Position numbers and translations under genes: made by a program
Part shown: piece after piece, positions 33,850 to 44,240 of the stretch
Layout: every line of letters starts with the position of its first letter
How positions within the stretch are numbered: the first letter of the stretch is position 1
Assembly: GCF_020523605.1 (NCBI RefSeq)
Contig: NZ_JAJAQI010000016.1
Location: 1-64,000, forward strand
Reading direction: 5' to 3'
DNA: 64,000 bases
Origin: Roseicella aerolata
GTDB taxonomy: Bacteria > Pseudomonadota > Alphaproteobacteria > Acetobacterales > Acetobacteraceae
Notes under the pieces: model-generated
The model's database searches: none
Told to the model about the DNA's origin: nothing
Seen by the model: the letters and a program-made list of their open reading frames with translations, nothing else

Positions 33850-34110
33850 TCATTTTTCAGGCAATGCCAGCCAGCCGCTGCGGAAGCTCAGCCACTCACT
33901 TTCGACCAGCACATAGACGCCCAGCCAGAGAACGGCCGAGACCACGGTGGTCAGCAGGACTTTGCGGAGGAGCCGCGGCCGTTCCGGTACGCCGCGCCAG
34001 CCTGTCTCGGGATCACCCTCCGGATTCGGCCGGGTGCCGATCGGCAGCACGGCGAACAGCGCCGTCCACCAGATCAGGAAGAAGACGACAATTCCGCTGA
34101 CCCAACCCAT
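33850..34110 (-). CDS. DUF1467 family small membrane protein
   Basis: This 86-residue protein has two membrane helices: WVSGIVVFFLIWWTALFAVLP at the N-terminus and VLLTTVVSAVLWLGVYVLVE near residue 60. A polar loop with PETGWRGVPERPRLLRK lies between them, which is the DUF1467 pattern. The family is conserved in Alphaproteobacteria, frequently beside rnj and proS as here, but has no known function. It lies 120 bases downstream of rnj on the same strand and is followed directly by a terminator-like structure. Confidence 0.88.
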   Translation of the reverse strand: MGWVSGIVVFFLIWWTALFAVLPIGTRPNPEGDPETGWRGVPERPRLLRKVLLTTVVSAVLWLGVYVLVESEWLSFRSGWLALPEK

Positions 34111-34230
34111 GCGGGGCTCCGTGGGGGTATCGGGCCGGGCGCGCGCGGCTGGGGCCAGCGCGCTCTGCCGGCCTGGAGACGGGACAACCGGGAAATCCCC
34201 GGCCAGGACGCATCGGGGCGATGCCGCGGG

Positions 34231-35901
34231 CTAGACCCGCAGCAGATGCACCTCGACATTAGGGCGTTTGCGGAGCCGACGGCCGACCGCCTTCCGCAGC
34301 ACGCTGCGCGCCGCCTCGCGCAGTGCATCGTCCTCGCGCCGCAGCGAACTCGGCAGATCCGTCAGGGCCCGCGTCAGGTCCGCCGCCAACTGGGCGCCGA
34401 GGCTCTCATCGCCGTCCAGCAGGCCGGGCGCCGAGACCTGCGGCGTGCCGAGCACCCGCCCTGCCTCGTCCACCGCCAGGGAGGCCATGACGACGCCATT
34501 GAACAGCATGCGCTTGCGCGCCGCCAGGACGCCGCCCGAGAGCGGTAGCAGCCGGCCATTATCGACCGCGAGACGCCCGGTGGGAATACCTTCCACCACC
34601 TCCGGCCGACCGGGGCCGAGGCGCAGCACGTCGCCATCCTCGACCAGCACCGGCGTGGTCTGCAGCTCCTTCGCCAGCGCCGCGTGCTCTGTCAGGTGGC
34701 GCCACTCGCCATGCACCGGCACGGCGAATTTCGGCTTCACCAGCTGGTAGAGCCGCCGCAGTTCGTCACGCGCCGGGTGGCCGGAGACATGGACCATGTG
34801 ATCATCGGCGGTCATCACCTTGCAGCCGCGCCGCGCGAGCTGGTCCTGCAATTGCAAGATCCCCCGCTCATTGCCCGGGATCATGCGGGAGGAGAAGATG
34901 ACCGTATCCCCCTCCCCCAGCGCGATGTGCGGGTGGGTATCGGCGGCGATCTTTGCCAGCGCCGAACGCGGCTCGCCCTGGCTGCCGGTGCAGATGATGA
35001 GAAGATTGTCGTCCGGGATGTAACCCGCTTCCTCCTCCGGCACATAGGGCGGGATGTCGGTGAGGTAGCCGCATTCCCGCGCCGCCGCTTCGGCATTGCG
35101 GAGCGACCGGCCGAAGAGCGCGACCTGCCGGCCCGACGCCATGGCGGCGCGGGTGATGCTCTCGACCCGGGCGAGGTTGGTGGCGAAGCAACTGACGGCC
35201 ACGCGACCCTTCAGGCTGCGGATGATGGCGGTGAGGTTTCGCCGCACCTCACCCTCGGACCCCGAATGCCCCTCGACCAAGGCATTGGTCGAATCGCAGA
35301 CCATGGCGAGCACGCCTTCCGCCCCAAGCCTGGCGAAAGCGGCCTCATCGGTCGGGCCACCAATCAGCGGGTCCGGGTCCAGCTTCCAGTCGCCGGTATG
35401 CAGCACGATGCCGTGCCGCGTGCGGATGGCGACCGCCTGCGCCTCCGGTACGGAATGGGCGACGCGAAGGAATTCCAGGTCGAAGGGCGGCAGGGAGAGC
35501 TTGCCGCCGAGCGGGATGGTGGTGATCTTCGCCTCGCCCAGCAGACCGGCCTCCCCCAGCTTGCGGCGCAGCACGGCGGAGACGAAGGGGCCGGCATAGA
35601 TCGGGCAGCGCAACTGCGGCCAGAGATGGGCGACGGCACCCACATGGTCCTCATGCGCATGGGTGACCACCAGGCCCACCAGCCGGTCACGCCGCTCGGC
35701 CAGCCAGACGGGGTCGGGGACCATCACCTCGACCTCGGGATTCTCCGGCCCGCCGAAGCCGATGCCGCAATCAATGGCGAGGAGCCTGCCATCGCAGCGG
35801 TACACATTCAGGTTCATTCCGATCTCGCCGGTCCCGCCGAGCGGAATGAATGCAAGATCACCGGCCGGATCGGGTCCGGCCGTCGCCATGAAATCGTCCA
35901 T
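34231..35901 (-). CDS. rnj: Ribonuclease J
   Basis: This is a 556-residue metallo-beta-lactamase-fold RNase that processes and degrades mRNA and rRNA, combining endonuclease and 5'-3' exonuclease activity in known members. The zinc-binding motif VVTHAHEDHVGAV lies near residue 80, with further His/Asp in LHTGDWKLD and CDSTNA. The beta-CASP region contains GSQGEPRSAL and VHVSGHPARDELRRLY. Length is normal. The N-terminus starts in MDDFMATAGPDPAGDLAFIPLG; a shorter start at the second Met (about 35889) is possible. It lies downstream of coaX in the same direction. Confidence 0.96.
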   Translation of the reverse strand: MDDFMATAGPDPAGDLAFIPLGGTGEIGMNLNVYRCDGRLLAIDCGIGFGGPENPEVEVMVPDPVWLAERRDRLVGLVVTHAHEDHVGAVAHLWPQLRCPIYAGPFVSAVLRRKLGEAGLLGEAKITTIPLGGKLSLPPFDLEFLRVAHSVPEAQAVAIRTRHGIVLHTGDWKLDPDPLIGGPTDEAAFARLGAEGVLAMVCDSTNALVEGHSGSEGEVRRNLTAIIRSLKGRVAVSCFATNLARVESITRAAMASGRQVALFGRSLRNAEAAARECGYLTDIPPYVPEEEAGYIPDDNLLIICTGSQGEPRSALAKIAADTHPHIALGEGDTVIFSSRMIPGNERGILQLQDQLARRGCKVMTADDHMVHVSGHPARDELRRLYQLVKPKFAVPVHGEWRHLTEHAALAKELQTTPVLVEDGDVLRLGPGRPEVVEGIPTGRLAVDNGRLLPLSGGVLAARKRMLFNGVVMASLAVDEAGRVLGTPQVSAPGLLDGDESLGAQLAADLTRALTDLPSSLRREDDALREAARSVLRKAVGRRLRKRPNVEVHLLRV

Positions 35902-36009
35902 ACCTGTCTCCAGGGCGGTACCGAGGTGGCCCGGCCCCAGCCTTTTCGTTGCAAACGCGATGCAGTGTCCGGCCGCCCCTCGGGCGGAGGGCCGGACGCT
36001 GGCTCGCGG

Positions 36010-36810
36010 TCACGGAACGTCGCGTACCGATTTCGGCAAAATGGGGACCGGATTGCGCGCCGCCAACAGGCGGAGCCCTTCCAGCGTGATGTCGGGATCG
36101 ATCTTCTCGATCACGGCCGTGCCCTCGGCAAAGAGCGGTGCCAGGCCACCGGTGGCGACCACCTTCAGATGAGCCTCGTGCTCGGCCTGGATGCGGCCGA
36201 CAATGCCTTCGATCATCCCCACATAGCCCCAGTAGATCCCCGACTGCATGGCCGCCACCGTGTCACGCCCGATCACCGCCTGCGGCCGGCCGATGCCGAT
36301 CCGTGGCAGGCGAGCCGCCGCCTTGTGCAACGCCTCGATCGAGAGATTGATCCCGGGCGCGATGACGCCGCCGAGATAAGCGCCATCGGCATCCACCACA
36401 TCGAAGGTGGTGGCCGTGCCGAAATCGATGACGATCAGCGGCCCCCTGTAATGGTGCTGGGAGGCGAGCGCATTCAGCAGCCGGTCGGCGCCCACCTCCT
36501 GTGGCCGCTCCACCCGGATGTCAAAGCCCCAGTCCACGGCAGCGCGGGCAATGAGCGGTTCGACATTGAACCATTCCCGCGACAGGCGACGGAGGTTGTA
36601 CAGGGCCGCCGGTACCACGGTCCCGATGACGCAGCGGTCGATTTCGCCCGGTTTGAGGCCGCAATGCTGGAACAGCGCCATCAGCCAGACGGCATACTCG
36701 TCCGAGGTGCGGTCGGACCGGGTCGCGATCCGCCAGCGGCCGCGCCACTCCGTGCCGTCATGCACGGCAAAGACGACATTGGTATTCCCCGCATCCACCG
36801 CGAGCAGCAT
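36010..36810 (-). CDS. coaX: Type III pantothenate kinase
   Basis: This 266-residue ASKHA-fold kinase catalyses the first step of CoA synthesis (pantothenate to 4'-phosphopantothenate) and is the type insensitive to CoA feedback. Typical blocks are the phosphate loop [18 protein letters not shown] at the N-terminus, [28 protein letters not shown] and the C-terminal [19 protein letters not shown] 36810 was chosen because the P-loop begins immediately; the longer frame upstream lacks conservation. birA lies 118 bases upstream on the same strand and rnj 108 bases downstream. Confidence 0.96.
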   Translation of the reverse strand: MLLAVDAGNTNVVFAVHDGTEWRGRWRIATRSDRTSDEYAVWLMALFQHCGLKPGEIDRCVIGTVVPAALYNLRRLSREWFNVEPLIARAAVDWGFDIRVERPQEVGADRLLNALASQHHYRGPLIVIDFGTATTFDVVDADGAYLGGVIAPGINLSIEALHKAAARLPRIGIGRPQAVIGRDTVAAMQSGIYWGYVGMIEGIVGRIQAEHEAHLKVVATGGLAPLFAEGTAVIEKIDPDITLEGLRLLAARNPVPILPKSVRDVP

Positions 36811-36928
36811 GGTTCCAGGCGTCCCCTTGGAGCGTCGCCGCGCCGGACGAACCGCGCGACGATACCCCATTTTCGTCTTTGATGGCGCTTTTGCACCGCC
36901 GGACATTCGCGCCCGGCAATATCCTGCT

Positions 36929-37693
36929 CTAAGCCAGGATCTCCCCGGCGGGAATGGCCCGCTTCGCCCCGTCGATCTCCAGGAGCAGGCTGCCATCCTC
37001 GGCCAGCCCCGCGAAGCGTCCAAACCCGGGGATGCCGCGAACCGTCATTGCCTCACCCTCCGCCGGGCCGAAGCGGCGCCAGGCGGCACGGATCGGGGCG
37101 AAACCGGCATCGCGCTGGACCTTCCGCCAGCATTGCAGGCGGCCGAGCAGCCGGGCGGCGAATTCCTCGGGCGACTCCGCCCCTCCGAGTGTCGCGGTCG
37201 GGCGGTCCGGCAGTGCCGGCGCATGGGCGAGGTTGACGCCGAAGCCGAGGGTCAGCCAAGCAAGCCCGCCGCCAGCCGCCAACGCGCTCTCGGCCAGGAT
37301 GCCGGCGCATTTCGCGCCCTCGCGCAGCAGATCGTTCGGCCATTTCAGTCGCAACGCCCGGGGATCGGGGACAAGTTCGGCCGCCGCCTCGGCCAGCGCG
37401 ACACCGGCCAGCAGGCTCCATTGCGGCGCCTCCCGCGCCGGCCCCTCGGGCCGCAACAGGACGGAGAGGTAGAGATTGCCGGCCGGCGACGCCCAGACCC
37501 GGCCCGATCGGCCACGGCCCGCGGTCTGCTGGCGCGCGAGGATGGCGAGGCCTTCCGCCTCGCCATCCTCGGCCCTCTGCGCAAGGAGGTCGGAGGTGCT
37601 CGGCAGCGCCTCATGCACCTCCAGCCGCCATCCGGTCGGCAGGGCCGAGGCCGCGCCCCCTCGGGCCGCCCCGGCCTGGCCGGATCCGCTCAC
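36929..37693 (-). CDS. birA: Biotin--[acetyl-CoA-carboxylase] ligase
   Basis: This 254-residue monofunctional biotin protein ligase attaches biotin to carboxylase carrier proteins. The biotin/ATP loop is [20 protein letters not shown] in two halves, followed by [10 protein letters not shown] and the [10 protein letters not shown] motif that contacts biotin. The N-terminal DNA-binding domain of E. coli BirA is absent, so it should not repress transcription. Its ATG overlaps the stop of nuoN (four bases), tying it to the complex I operon, as often seen in Alphaproteobacteria. Confidence 0.95.
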   Translation of the reverse strand: MSGSGQAGAARGGAASALPTGWRLEVHEALPSTSDLLAQRAEDGEAEGLAILARQQTAGRGRSGRVWASPAGNLYLSVLLRPEGPAREAPQWSLLAGVALAEAAAELVPDPRALRLKWPNDLLREGAKCAGILAESALAAGGGLAWLTLGFGVNLAHAPALPDRPTATLGGAESPEEFAARLLGRLQCWRKVQRDAGFAPIRAAWRRFGPAEGEAMTVRGIPGFGRFAGLAEDGSLLLEIDGAKRAIPAGEILA

Positions 37694-39117
37694 CCCAGCA
37701 GCGCCGTGGCCGCGGCCTGCGCCGCCGCCAGCATGGGCGCTGGCCAGAGGGCGAAGAGCAGGGTGAAGAGACCCGTGCCGGCCATCACCACCGTCAGGCT
37801 CGCCGGGGCACGGTCCAGGCTACCGATGGGCGCGTCGAAGTACATCACCTTCACGATACGTAGATAGTAGTAGGCGGAGATCACACTGGTGAGCACACCG
37901 ACCACGGCGAGCGTCCAGAAGCCGCCCTGCACCGCCGCAAGGAAGACGTAGAGCTTGCCGAAGAAGCCCGCCAGCGGCGGGATGCCGGCCATGGAAAACA
38001 TGAAAACGGCCATCCACATCGCCATCACCGGGTCGGTGCGGCCGAGGCCGGCAAGGTCATCCACGCCTTCGACCGCCCGACCCTGCCGCCGCATGGCGAC
38101 CAGCACGGCAAAAGTGCCGAGATTCATGAAGACGTAGATGGCCATGTAGATAAGGAGGCCACGCAGCCCGATATCGGACCCGACGGCGAGGCCCATCAGC
38201 GCATAGCCGACATGGCCGATGGAGGAATAGGCCATCAGCCGCTTCAGGTTACGCTGCCCGATGGCGGCGAAGGCGCCGAGAATCATCGAACCGATCGAGA
38301 CCAGCAGGATGACCTGCTGCCACTGCGCGACCAGGTCGCCGAAGGGTCCGAGCAGCACGCGGGCCAGCAGGGCAATGGCCGCGACCTTGGGCGCCGAGGC
38401 GAAGAAGGCGGTCACCGGGGTCGGCGCGCCCTCATAGACGTCCGGCGTCCACATATGGAAGGGCACGGCCGAGACCTTGAAGGCGAGCCCGGTGATGACG
38501 AACACGATGCCGACGATGACGCCGGCCGAGATGCCGTGCGGCTCGGCGAAGGCCTCGCCCAGGCGGTCGAAATTCGTGGTGCCGGCGAAGCCGTAGACCA
38601 GCGAGCTGCCATAGAGCAGCAGGCCGGAGGCGAGGGCGCCGAGCACGAAGTACTTCAGGCCAGCCTCGGCTGAGCGGCTGCTGTCGCGGTTGAAGGCGGC
38701 GATGACATAGAGCGGCAGCGACAACAGCTCGAGCCCCAGATAGAGCGCCAGCAGGTCGTTCGCCGAGATCATGACCATCATGCCGAGCGTGGCGAACAGC
38801 ATAAGGACCGGAAATTCGAACCGCGCCAGCCCCTCCTTCTCGTTGAAGTCGAGCGAGAGGAGGATGCCGACCGCAGCCGCGCCGATGGCCAGCACCTTCA
38901 TGAAGTTGCTGAAGGCATCGGCGACGTAGTGTCCACCGAGCGCAGTACCCTCCCCCTGGCCGAGCACGAGCACGGCGGCGAGCAGCAGGGCACCGACGCA
39001 GGCCATGGACACCGGGAAGAAAGTGTCCTGCTTCGGGATGACACCCGCGGCGAGGATGATGAGGCCGGAGACGGCCAGCGCCAGCTCCGGCAGGGCAAGG
39101 GTCCAGATCATGGTCAT
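37690..39117 (-). CDS. nuoN: NADH-quinone oxidoreductase subunit N
   Basis: This 475-residue antiporter-like proton-channel subunit is in the membrane arm of complex I. About 14 hydrophobic segments are visible. The functional Glu/Lys region ALYLGLELLSLPLYVIAA and the discontinuous helix KFSAVPFHMWTPDVYEGA-like segment (here FKVSAVPFHMWTPDVYEG) are conserved. It is the last nuo gene; its ATG overlaps the nuoM stop and its stop overlaps the birA ATG. Confidence 0.97.
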   Translation of the reverse strand: MTMIWTLALPELALAVSGLIILAAGVIPKQDTFFPVSMACVGALLLAAVLVLGQGEGTALGGHYVADAFSNFMKVLAIGAAAVGILLSLDFNEKEGLARFEFPVLMLFATLGMMVMISANDLLALYLGLELLSLPLYVIAAFNRDSSRSAEAGLKYFVLGALASGLLLYGSSLVYGFAGTTNFDRLGEAFAEPHGISAGVIVGIVFVITGLAFKVSAVPFHMWTPDVYEGAPTPVTAFFASAPKVAAIALLARVLLGPFGDLVAQWQQVILLVSIGSMILGAFAAIGQRNLKRLMAYSSIGHVGYALMGLAVGSDIGLRGLLIYMAIYVFMNLGTFAVLVAMRRQGRAVEGVDDLAGLGRTDPVMAMWMAVFMFSMAGIPPLAGFFGKLYVFLAAVQGGFWTLAVVGVLTSVISAYYYLRIVKVMYFDAPIGSLDRAPASLTVVMAGTGLFTLLFALWPAPMLAAAQAAATALLG

Positions 39118-40628
39118 TGAATCCCGGCCAGGCGCGCGGCGCCGAGCGCCGCCTCATGCCGCGCCACGAGGTTGGCCACCGAGGCCTCGAAGAAGGACAG
39201 GAAGGATTGCGGATAGACGCCCATCCAGAGCGTCAGCAGGATCAGCGGCGCGAAGACCGCATATTCCCGGGGCCTGAGATCGAGCAGCGCCCGCAAATCC
39301 TCCCGCGTCACCTTCCCGAAGCTGACCCGGCGATAGAGGTAGAGCATGTAGGCCGCGCCCAGGATCATGCCGAGCGCGGCCCCGAAGGCCACCCAGGGAT
39401 TCACGCGCCAGGCGCCGACAATCACCAGGAACTCGCCGACGAAATTGGCCAGTCCGGGGAGGCCGACCGAGGCCATGGTGAAGAAGAGGAAGACCAGGCC
39501 GTAGGAAGGCATGATCGCGGCGACGCCGCCATAGCGCTGGATCTCGCGGCTATGGACGCGGTCATACAGCACGCCAACGCAGAGGAAGAGCGCGCCGGAA
39601 ACCACGCCATGCGCCAGCATGGTGAAGAGCGCGCCGGCAAGGCCCTGCTGGTTGAAGGTGAAGATGCCGATCGTGACGATACCCATATGGGCGACCGAGC
39701 TGTAGGCGATCAGCTTCTTCATGTCCTCCTGCGCCAGGGCGACGAGGGAGGTGTAGACCACGGCCACGACGGAGAGGACGAAGATGAGCGGCGCGAAAGC
39801 GGCCGAGGCTTCCGGCAGCAGCGGCAGGGTGAAGCGCAGGAAGCCGTAGGCGCCCATCTTCAGCAGCACGCCGGCCAGGATGACCGACCCCGCGGTCGGC
39901 GCCTCGACATGCGCGTCCGGCAGCCAGGTATGCACCGGCCACATCGGCACCTTCACCGCGAAACTGGCGAGGAAGGCGAAGAAGATCCAGGTCTGCGCGG
40001 CGCGCGGCACCTGATACTCGAAGAGCTGCGGGATGTCGGTCGTGCCGGCATTGTACCAGAGATAGAGGATCGCCAGCAGCATCAGCACGCTGCCGAGCAG
40101 CGTGTAGAGGAAGAACTTGAAGGCGGCATAGACGCGCCGCGCCCCGCCCCAGACCCCGATGATGAGGAACATCGGGATCAGCACCGCCTCGAAGAACACA
40201 TAGAAGACAATGAAGTCGAGGGCGGCGAACATGCCGACCATCATCGTCTCCAGGATCAGGAAGGCGACCATGTACTCGCGAACGCGGGTTTCGATCGCCT
40301 CCCAGGAGGCCAGGATGCAGATCGGCGTCAGGGCGGTGGAGAGCAGGACGAAGAGCACGGAGATGCCGTCCACACCCATGTGGTAGCCGACGCCGAACTC
40401 CGGCAGCCAGGACACCTTCTCGACGAACTGGAAGGCGGCCGAGCTCTGGTCGAAGCGCGCCCAGAGTATGAGGCTGAGCAGGAAGACGATCAGGCTGGTC
40501 CAGAGCGCGGTCCAGCGAGCGTTGCGGGCGACGACAGCCTCGTCACCGCGCACCGACATGATGATGGCTGCTCCCGCCAGGGGCAGGAAAGTGATCAGCG
40601 AGAGCAGCGGGAAGCCGGCGGCGTTCAT
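39114..40628 (-). CDS. nuoM: NADH-quinone oxidoreductase subunit M
   Basis: This 504-residue membrane-arm proton-pumping subunit is homologous to Mrp antiporters. Conserved features are YVFFEAVLIPMFLIIGVWGG with the key Glu, the broken helix VKVPMWPVHTWLPDAHVEAP, and a histidine/lysine channel segment (KKLIAYSSVAHMG). Length and about 14 hydrophobic segments are normal. It lies two bases after nuoL and overlaps nuoN by four bases. Confidence 0.97.
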   Translation of the reverse strand: MNAAGFPLLSLITFLPLAGAAIIMSVRGDEAVVARNARWTALWTSLIVFLLSLILWARFDQSSAAFQFVEKVSWLPEFGVGYHMGVDGISVLFVLLSTALTPICILASWEAIETRVREYMVAFLILETMMVGMFAALDFIVFYVFFEAVLIPMFLIIGVWGGARRVYAAFKFFLYTLLGSVLMLLAILYLWYNAGTTDIPQLFEYQVPRAAQTWIFFAFLASFAVKVPMWPVHTWLPDAHVEAPTAGSVILAGVLLKMGAYGFLRFTLPLLPEASAAFAPLIFVLSVVAVVYTSLVALAQEDMKKLIAYSSVAHMGIVTIGIFTFNQQGLAGALFTMLAHGVVSGALFLCVGVLYDRVHSREIQRYGGVAAIMPSYGLVFLFFTMASVGLPGLANFVGEFLVIVGAWRVNPWVAFGAALGMILGAAYMLYLYRRVSFGKVTREDLRALLDLRPREYAVFAPLILLTLWMGVYPQSFLSFFEASVANLVARHEAALGAARLAGIQ

Positions 40629-40630
40629 TC

Positions 40631-42619
40631 TCAGCGCCCGATCAGGAAGAGGGAGACGAAGACGACGAGGCCGATGATCATGGCGAAGGCATAGTTCGCC
40701 ACCCGCCCCGTCTGGATACGCACTGCCCCGCGCGAAGCCTGAACGGCGAGGTCGGCGGCACCGTTCGGCATGCCGTCGATGATCCGTGCATCGCCCACTT
40801 TCCAGAACACCGTGGCGAGGCGGCGGGCCGGCTGGACGAAGATCAGGTCATACAGCTCGTCGAAGTACCACTTCTTCAGCAGGAAGCCGTAGAGCCCGCC
40901 CGGATCGGGCTCCGTCCGCTGCTCCGCACCTTCGCGCGGGACGAGCGGCAGGCGCTGAACCATCTGCGGGCGGGCGCTGAAGGTCTGGGCGATGCGCGCC
41001 GGCAGGCCCGGCATGGCCATGTACAGGATATAGGCCAGCGCGATGCCTCCGACGCCCATGACGGTCGGGGCCAGCGGCACCCAGTCCGGCACCTCATGCA
41101 TTGCATGCAGGATATGGTTGTGCTCGGCGTTGAAGATCGAGCCGTTCCAGAAGGCGTGTTCGTGCTCTCCGATGAAGAGCGGCGCGAAGACATAGCCGGT
41201 TAGCACCGCACCGACGGCCAGCAGCAGCAGCGGGACGAGCATGACCAGCGGACTCTCATGGACATGCTCCATGGTGTGCCGATCGGCCCGCGGCGCGCCG
41301 TGGAAGGTCAGGATCAGCAGGCGCCAGGAATAGAACGCGGTCAGGAAGGCGGCGGCGAGACCGAGGACAAAGGCATAGAAACCGACACCGCTATGGCTGG
41401 CGAAGGCTGCTTCCAGGATCGCGTCCTTGGAGTAGTAGCCGGCGAAGAAGGGAATGCCGGCCAGCGCCAGGTTGCCGATCCACATCACCGCATAGGTGAC
41501 CGGAATCTTGGTCCAGATGCCGCCCATGCGGCGGATGTCCTGCTCGTCCGACATGGCATGGATCACGCTGCCGGCGCCGAGGAACAGGAGAGCCTTGAAG
41601 AAGGCATGGGTGAAGAGGTGGAACATCGCCACCTGATAGGCGCCCACGCCCGCGGCGAAGAACATGTAGCCAAGCTGCGAGCAGGTCGAATAGGCGATGA
41701 CCCGCTTGATGTCATTCTGAACGCAGCCGATGGTTGCGGCGAAGAAGGCTGTGCTCGCACCGACAATCGTCACGATGGCAAGCGCTGTCGGCGCGAACTC
41801 CATCACCGGCGACATGCGGCAAACCAGGAAGACGCCGGCGGTTACCATGGTCGCGGCATGGATGAGCGCGGAGACCGGCGTCGGCCCTTCCATCGCATCC
41901 GGCAGCCAGGTGTGCAGACCGAGCTGAGCCGACTTGCCGCAGGCGCCGAGGAACAGGAGCACACCGATCAGCTCGATAGCATTGATGCCGAGGAAGGTAT
42001 CGCCGGCATGCGCTTCGACCGAGCTGAAGATGGTCGAGAACTCGATGCTGCCGAAAACATGGAAGGTCAGCGCCAGACCGAGCATGAAGAACACGTCGCC
42101 CACGCGATTGACGATGAAGGCCTTCATCGCCGCACGGTTCGCGCTCTCCCGGTCATACCAGTAGCCGATCAGCAGGTAGCTCGCGAGGCCGACGCCCTCC
42201 CAGCCGAAGAAGAGTTGGGCCAGGTTGTCCGCCGTCACCAGCATGAGCATCATGAAGGTGAAAAGCGAAAGATAGGCGAAGAAGCGCGGCGGCGTCGCGT
42301 CATGCGACATGTAGCCGACGGAGTAGAGGTGGATCAGGGTCGAGATGAAGGTGACCATGGCCACCATCACCACCGACAGCGTGTCGTAACGAAGGGCCCA
42401 GGAGACCTCGAGCCCACCCACATCCATCCAGGTGACGATGGGAACTGTGGTGGGGTCGCCGCCGAGGGCAACCTGCGCGAAGGCCAGCACGCCGCAGATG
42501 GCGGCGAGCACCATGCAGATCACGGTGGACCACTGCGCGGCCTTGTCGCCGATCCAGCGGCCGAAGAAGCCACTGATGGTCGCCCCGAGCAGGGGGAAGA
42601 AGATGGCGCCGACGAACAT
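40631..42619 (-). CDS. nuoL: NADH-quinone oxidoreductase subunit L
   Basis: This 662-residue distal proton-pumping subunit of complex I has the long lateral helix at its C-terminus. Conserved blocks are FFGWEGVGLASYLLIGYWYD, the discontinuous helix AQLGLHTWLPDAMEGPTPVS and IKRVIAYSTCSQLGYMF. The length exceeds NuoM/N by the expected lateral-helix extension. It is preceded by nuoK (five-base gap) and followed by nuoM. Confidence 0.97.
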   Translation of the reverse strand: MFVGAIFFPLLGATISGFFGRWIGDKAAQWSTVICMVLAAICGVLAFAQVALGGDPTTVPIVTWMDVGGLEVSWALRYDTLSVVMVAMVTFISTLIHLYSVGYMSHDATPPRFFAYLSLFTFMMLMLVTADNLAQLFFGWEGVGLASYLLIGYWYDRESANRAAMKAFIVNRVGDVFFMLGLALTFHVFGSIEFSTIFSSVEAHAGDTFLGINAIELIGVLLFLGACGKSAQLGLHTWLPDAMEGPTPVSALIHAATMVTAGVFLVCRMSPVMEFAPTALAIVTIVGASTAFFAATIGCVQNDIKRVIAYSTCSQLGYMFFAAGVGAYQVAMFHLFTHAFFKALLFLGAGSVIHAMSDEQDIRRMGGIWTKIPVTYAVMWIGNLALAGIPFFAGYYSKDAILEAAFASHSGVGFYAFVLGLAAAFLTAFYSWRLLILTFHGAPRADRHTMEHVHESPLVMLVPLLLLAVGAVLTGYVFAPLFIGEHEHAFWNGSIFNAEHNHILHAMHEVPDWVPLAPTVMGVGGIALAYILYMAMPGLPARIAQTFSARPQMVQRLPLVPREGAEQRTEPDPGGLYGFLLKKWYFDELYDLIFVQPARRLATVFWKVGDARIIDGMPNGAADLAVQASRGAVRIQTGRVANYAFAMIIGLVVFVSLFLIGR

Positions 42620-42624
42620 GGCCC

Positions 42625-42933
42625 TCAGCCCTTCAGGGTCGAGATATCCTCGACCTCGATGCTCCCGCGGTTGCGGAAGTAGATGACGACGATGGCGAGG
42701 CCGATCGCCGCCTCGGCGGCTGCGACCGTGAGGACGAACATGGCGAAGACCTGGCCCGTCAGGTCATCCAGCCAGGCCGAAAAGGCGACAAAGTTCAGGT
42801 TCACTGAGAGCAGAATGAGTTCGACGCTCATCAGAATGACGATGACATTCTTCCGGTTGAGGAAGATGCCGAAGACCCCGAGCACGAGAAGGATCGCGCC
42901 GACGGTCAGATAATGGGCAAGACCGATAACCAT
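42625..42933 (-). CDS. nuoK: NADH-quinone oxidoreductase subunit K
   Basis: This 102-residue subunit has three membrane helices. The two conserved buried Glu are visible in [17 protein letters not shown] and [16 protein letters not shown] 42933 ([16 protein letters not shown]) matches the usual NuoK start and leaves one base after the nuoJ stop; longer frames overlap nuoJ. It helps conduct protons between the quinone site and the antiporter-like subunits. Confidence 0.96.
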   Translation of the reverse strand: MVIGLAHYLTVGAILLVLGVFGIFLNRKNVIVILMSVELILLSVNLNFVAFSAWLDDLTGQVFAMFVLTVAAAEAAIGLAIVVIYFRNRGSIEVEDISTLKG

Positions 42934-42934
42934 C

Positions 42935-43633
42935 TCAGTGATGCCCCCCATGACCCTGGCCATGCCCAGCGCCATGCGCGACCTTGGGCTTCTCTGGTTC
43001 CGGCTCCGGCGGGCGACGGATGCCAAGTTCCTTCACGCCAGCGCCGACCGGCACCTTCTCAAGGCTGATGGAGCCGCTGCGCGCGACCTGCGCGGAAACA
43101 TTCTGGCGTCGCGTGCCAGGCCTGTCGCGCAGGGTCAAAACAATGGCGCCGATCATGGCCACCAGCAGGATCAGGCCGGAAGCCTGGAAGAGGTACACGT
43201 AGTCCGTGTAGAGGATCCGCCCCAGCGCCTCTGCATTGGTCACGCTTGCGCCCGGATTGGGGGAGAGTCGCAGATCATCGGCCGTGTCCGCGAAGGACCA
43301 GCTGCCGAGCACCAGGACCAGTTCCAGGAAGAGAATGCCGCCGACCACCGCGCCGAAGGGAGCGTAGCGCTGGAAGCCTTCGCGTAGGCGCGCGAAGTCG
43401 ATATCCAGCATCATGACGACGAAGAGAAAAAGGACCGCGACCGCGCCGACATAGACGATGACCAGAATCATTGCCAGGAACTCGGCGCCCGCGATCAGGA
43501 ACAGCGCCGCCGCGTTGAAGAAGGCGAGGATCAGGAACAGCACGCTGTGGACCGGGTTGCGCGCCGTGACCACCATGACCGCGGAGGCGATCAGGATGGC
43601 CGCGAAGAGATAGAAGGCGAGCGCGGCGATCAT
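42935..43633 (-). CDS. nuoJ: NADH-quinone oxidoreductase subunit J
   Basis: This 232-residue membrane subunit has five hydrophobic segments. The typical block [28 protein letters not shown] contains the helix with a pi-bulge that moves during coupling, shown here only in part. The C-terminal ~50 residues extend beyond many homologues and end in a His/Gly-rich tail ([13 protein letters not shown]), which could bind metal but may be neutral. A 106-base gap separates it from nuoI, the widest within the operon. Confidence 0.96.
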   Translation of the reverse strand: MIAALAFYLFAAILIASAVMVVTARNPVHSVLFLILAFFNAAALFLIAGAEFLAMILVIVYVGAVAVLFLFVVMMLDIDFARLREGFQRYAPFGAVVGGILFLELVLVLGSWSFADTADDLRLSPNPGASVTNAEALGRILYTDYVYLFQASGLILLVAMIGAIVLTLRDRPGTRRQNVSAQVARSGSISLEKVPVGAGVKELGIRRPPEPEPEKPKVAHGAGHGQGHGGHH

Positions 43634-43739
43634 CGCATGCCTCCAGGCCGTTGCTGCGTCATGGCGTCGTCCGGTGTGGCGCCCAAGGGGCGCGTTCGAC
43701 AGGAACCGGGCCGCTCATCGCGGCCCGGGGAAAGGTCTC

Positions 43740-44228
43740 TCAGCGATAGGGGGCGTCAAGTTCGAGCCGCTTGGCGAGTTCCGGCTCCCACCGGTCGCCG
43801 TTCGAGAGCAGCCTCTGCTTGTCGTAGAGCAGCTCCTCCCGCGTCTCCGTGCTGAACTCGAAATTCGGCCCCTCGACGATGGCGTCCACCGGGCAGGCTT
43901 CCTCGCACATGCCGCAATAGATGCACTTCACCATGTCGATGTCGTAGCGCGTGGTGCGGCGGCTGCCATCCTCGCGCGGCTCGGCCTCAATGGTGATCGC
44001 CTGGGCGGGACAGACCGCCTCGCACAGCTTGCAGGCGATGCACCGCTCCTCCCCATTCGGATAGCGGCGCAACGCATGCTCCCCCTTGAAGCGGGGGGAG
44101 ATCGGCCCCTTCTCGTAGGGGTAGTTGATCGTGACCTTGGGCTTGAAGAAATACTTCAAGGTCAGCGCCATGCCCGAGACCAGCTCGGACAGCAGCAGGC
44201 TGCGCGCAGTGCGATCGAGGGTGGCCAT
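43740..44228 (-). CDS. nuoI: NADH-quinone oxidoreductase subunit I
   Basis: This 162-residue ferredoxin-like subunit holds clusters N6a and N6b. The two [4Fe-4S] motifs [16 protein letters not shown] and [16 protein letters not shown] are complete. The N-terminal amphipathic helix [20 protein letters not shown] attaches it to the membrane arm. It follows nuoH by 12 bases. Confidence 0.98.
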   Translation of the reverse strand: MATLDRTARSLLLSELVSGMALTLKYFFKPKVTINYPYEKGPISPRFKGEHALRRYPNGEERCIACKLCEAVCPAQAITIEAEPREDGSRRTTRYDIDMVKCIYCGMCEEACPVDAIVEGPNFEFSTETREELLYDKQRLLSNGDRWEPELAKRLELDAPYR

Positions 44229-44240
44229 GGTCGTCGGTCC

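Noticed and set aside
34684-36882. A 732-codon plus-strand frame opposite rnj and coaX.
   Set aside because: It is a shadow of two well-supported minus-strand genes. Very GC-rich DNA keeps antisense frames open; the translation has no recognisable motif.
39117-42682. Long plus-strand frames opposite nuoM and nuoL.
   Set aside because: They are antisense shadows of conserved membrane subunits. Their strongly charged translation is what hydrophobic codons give when reversed.
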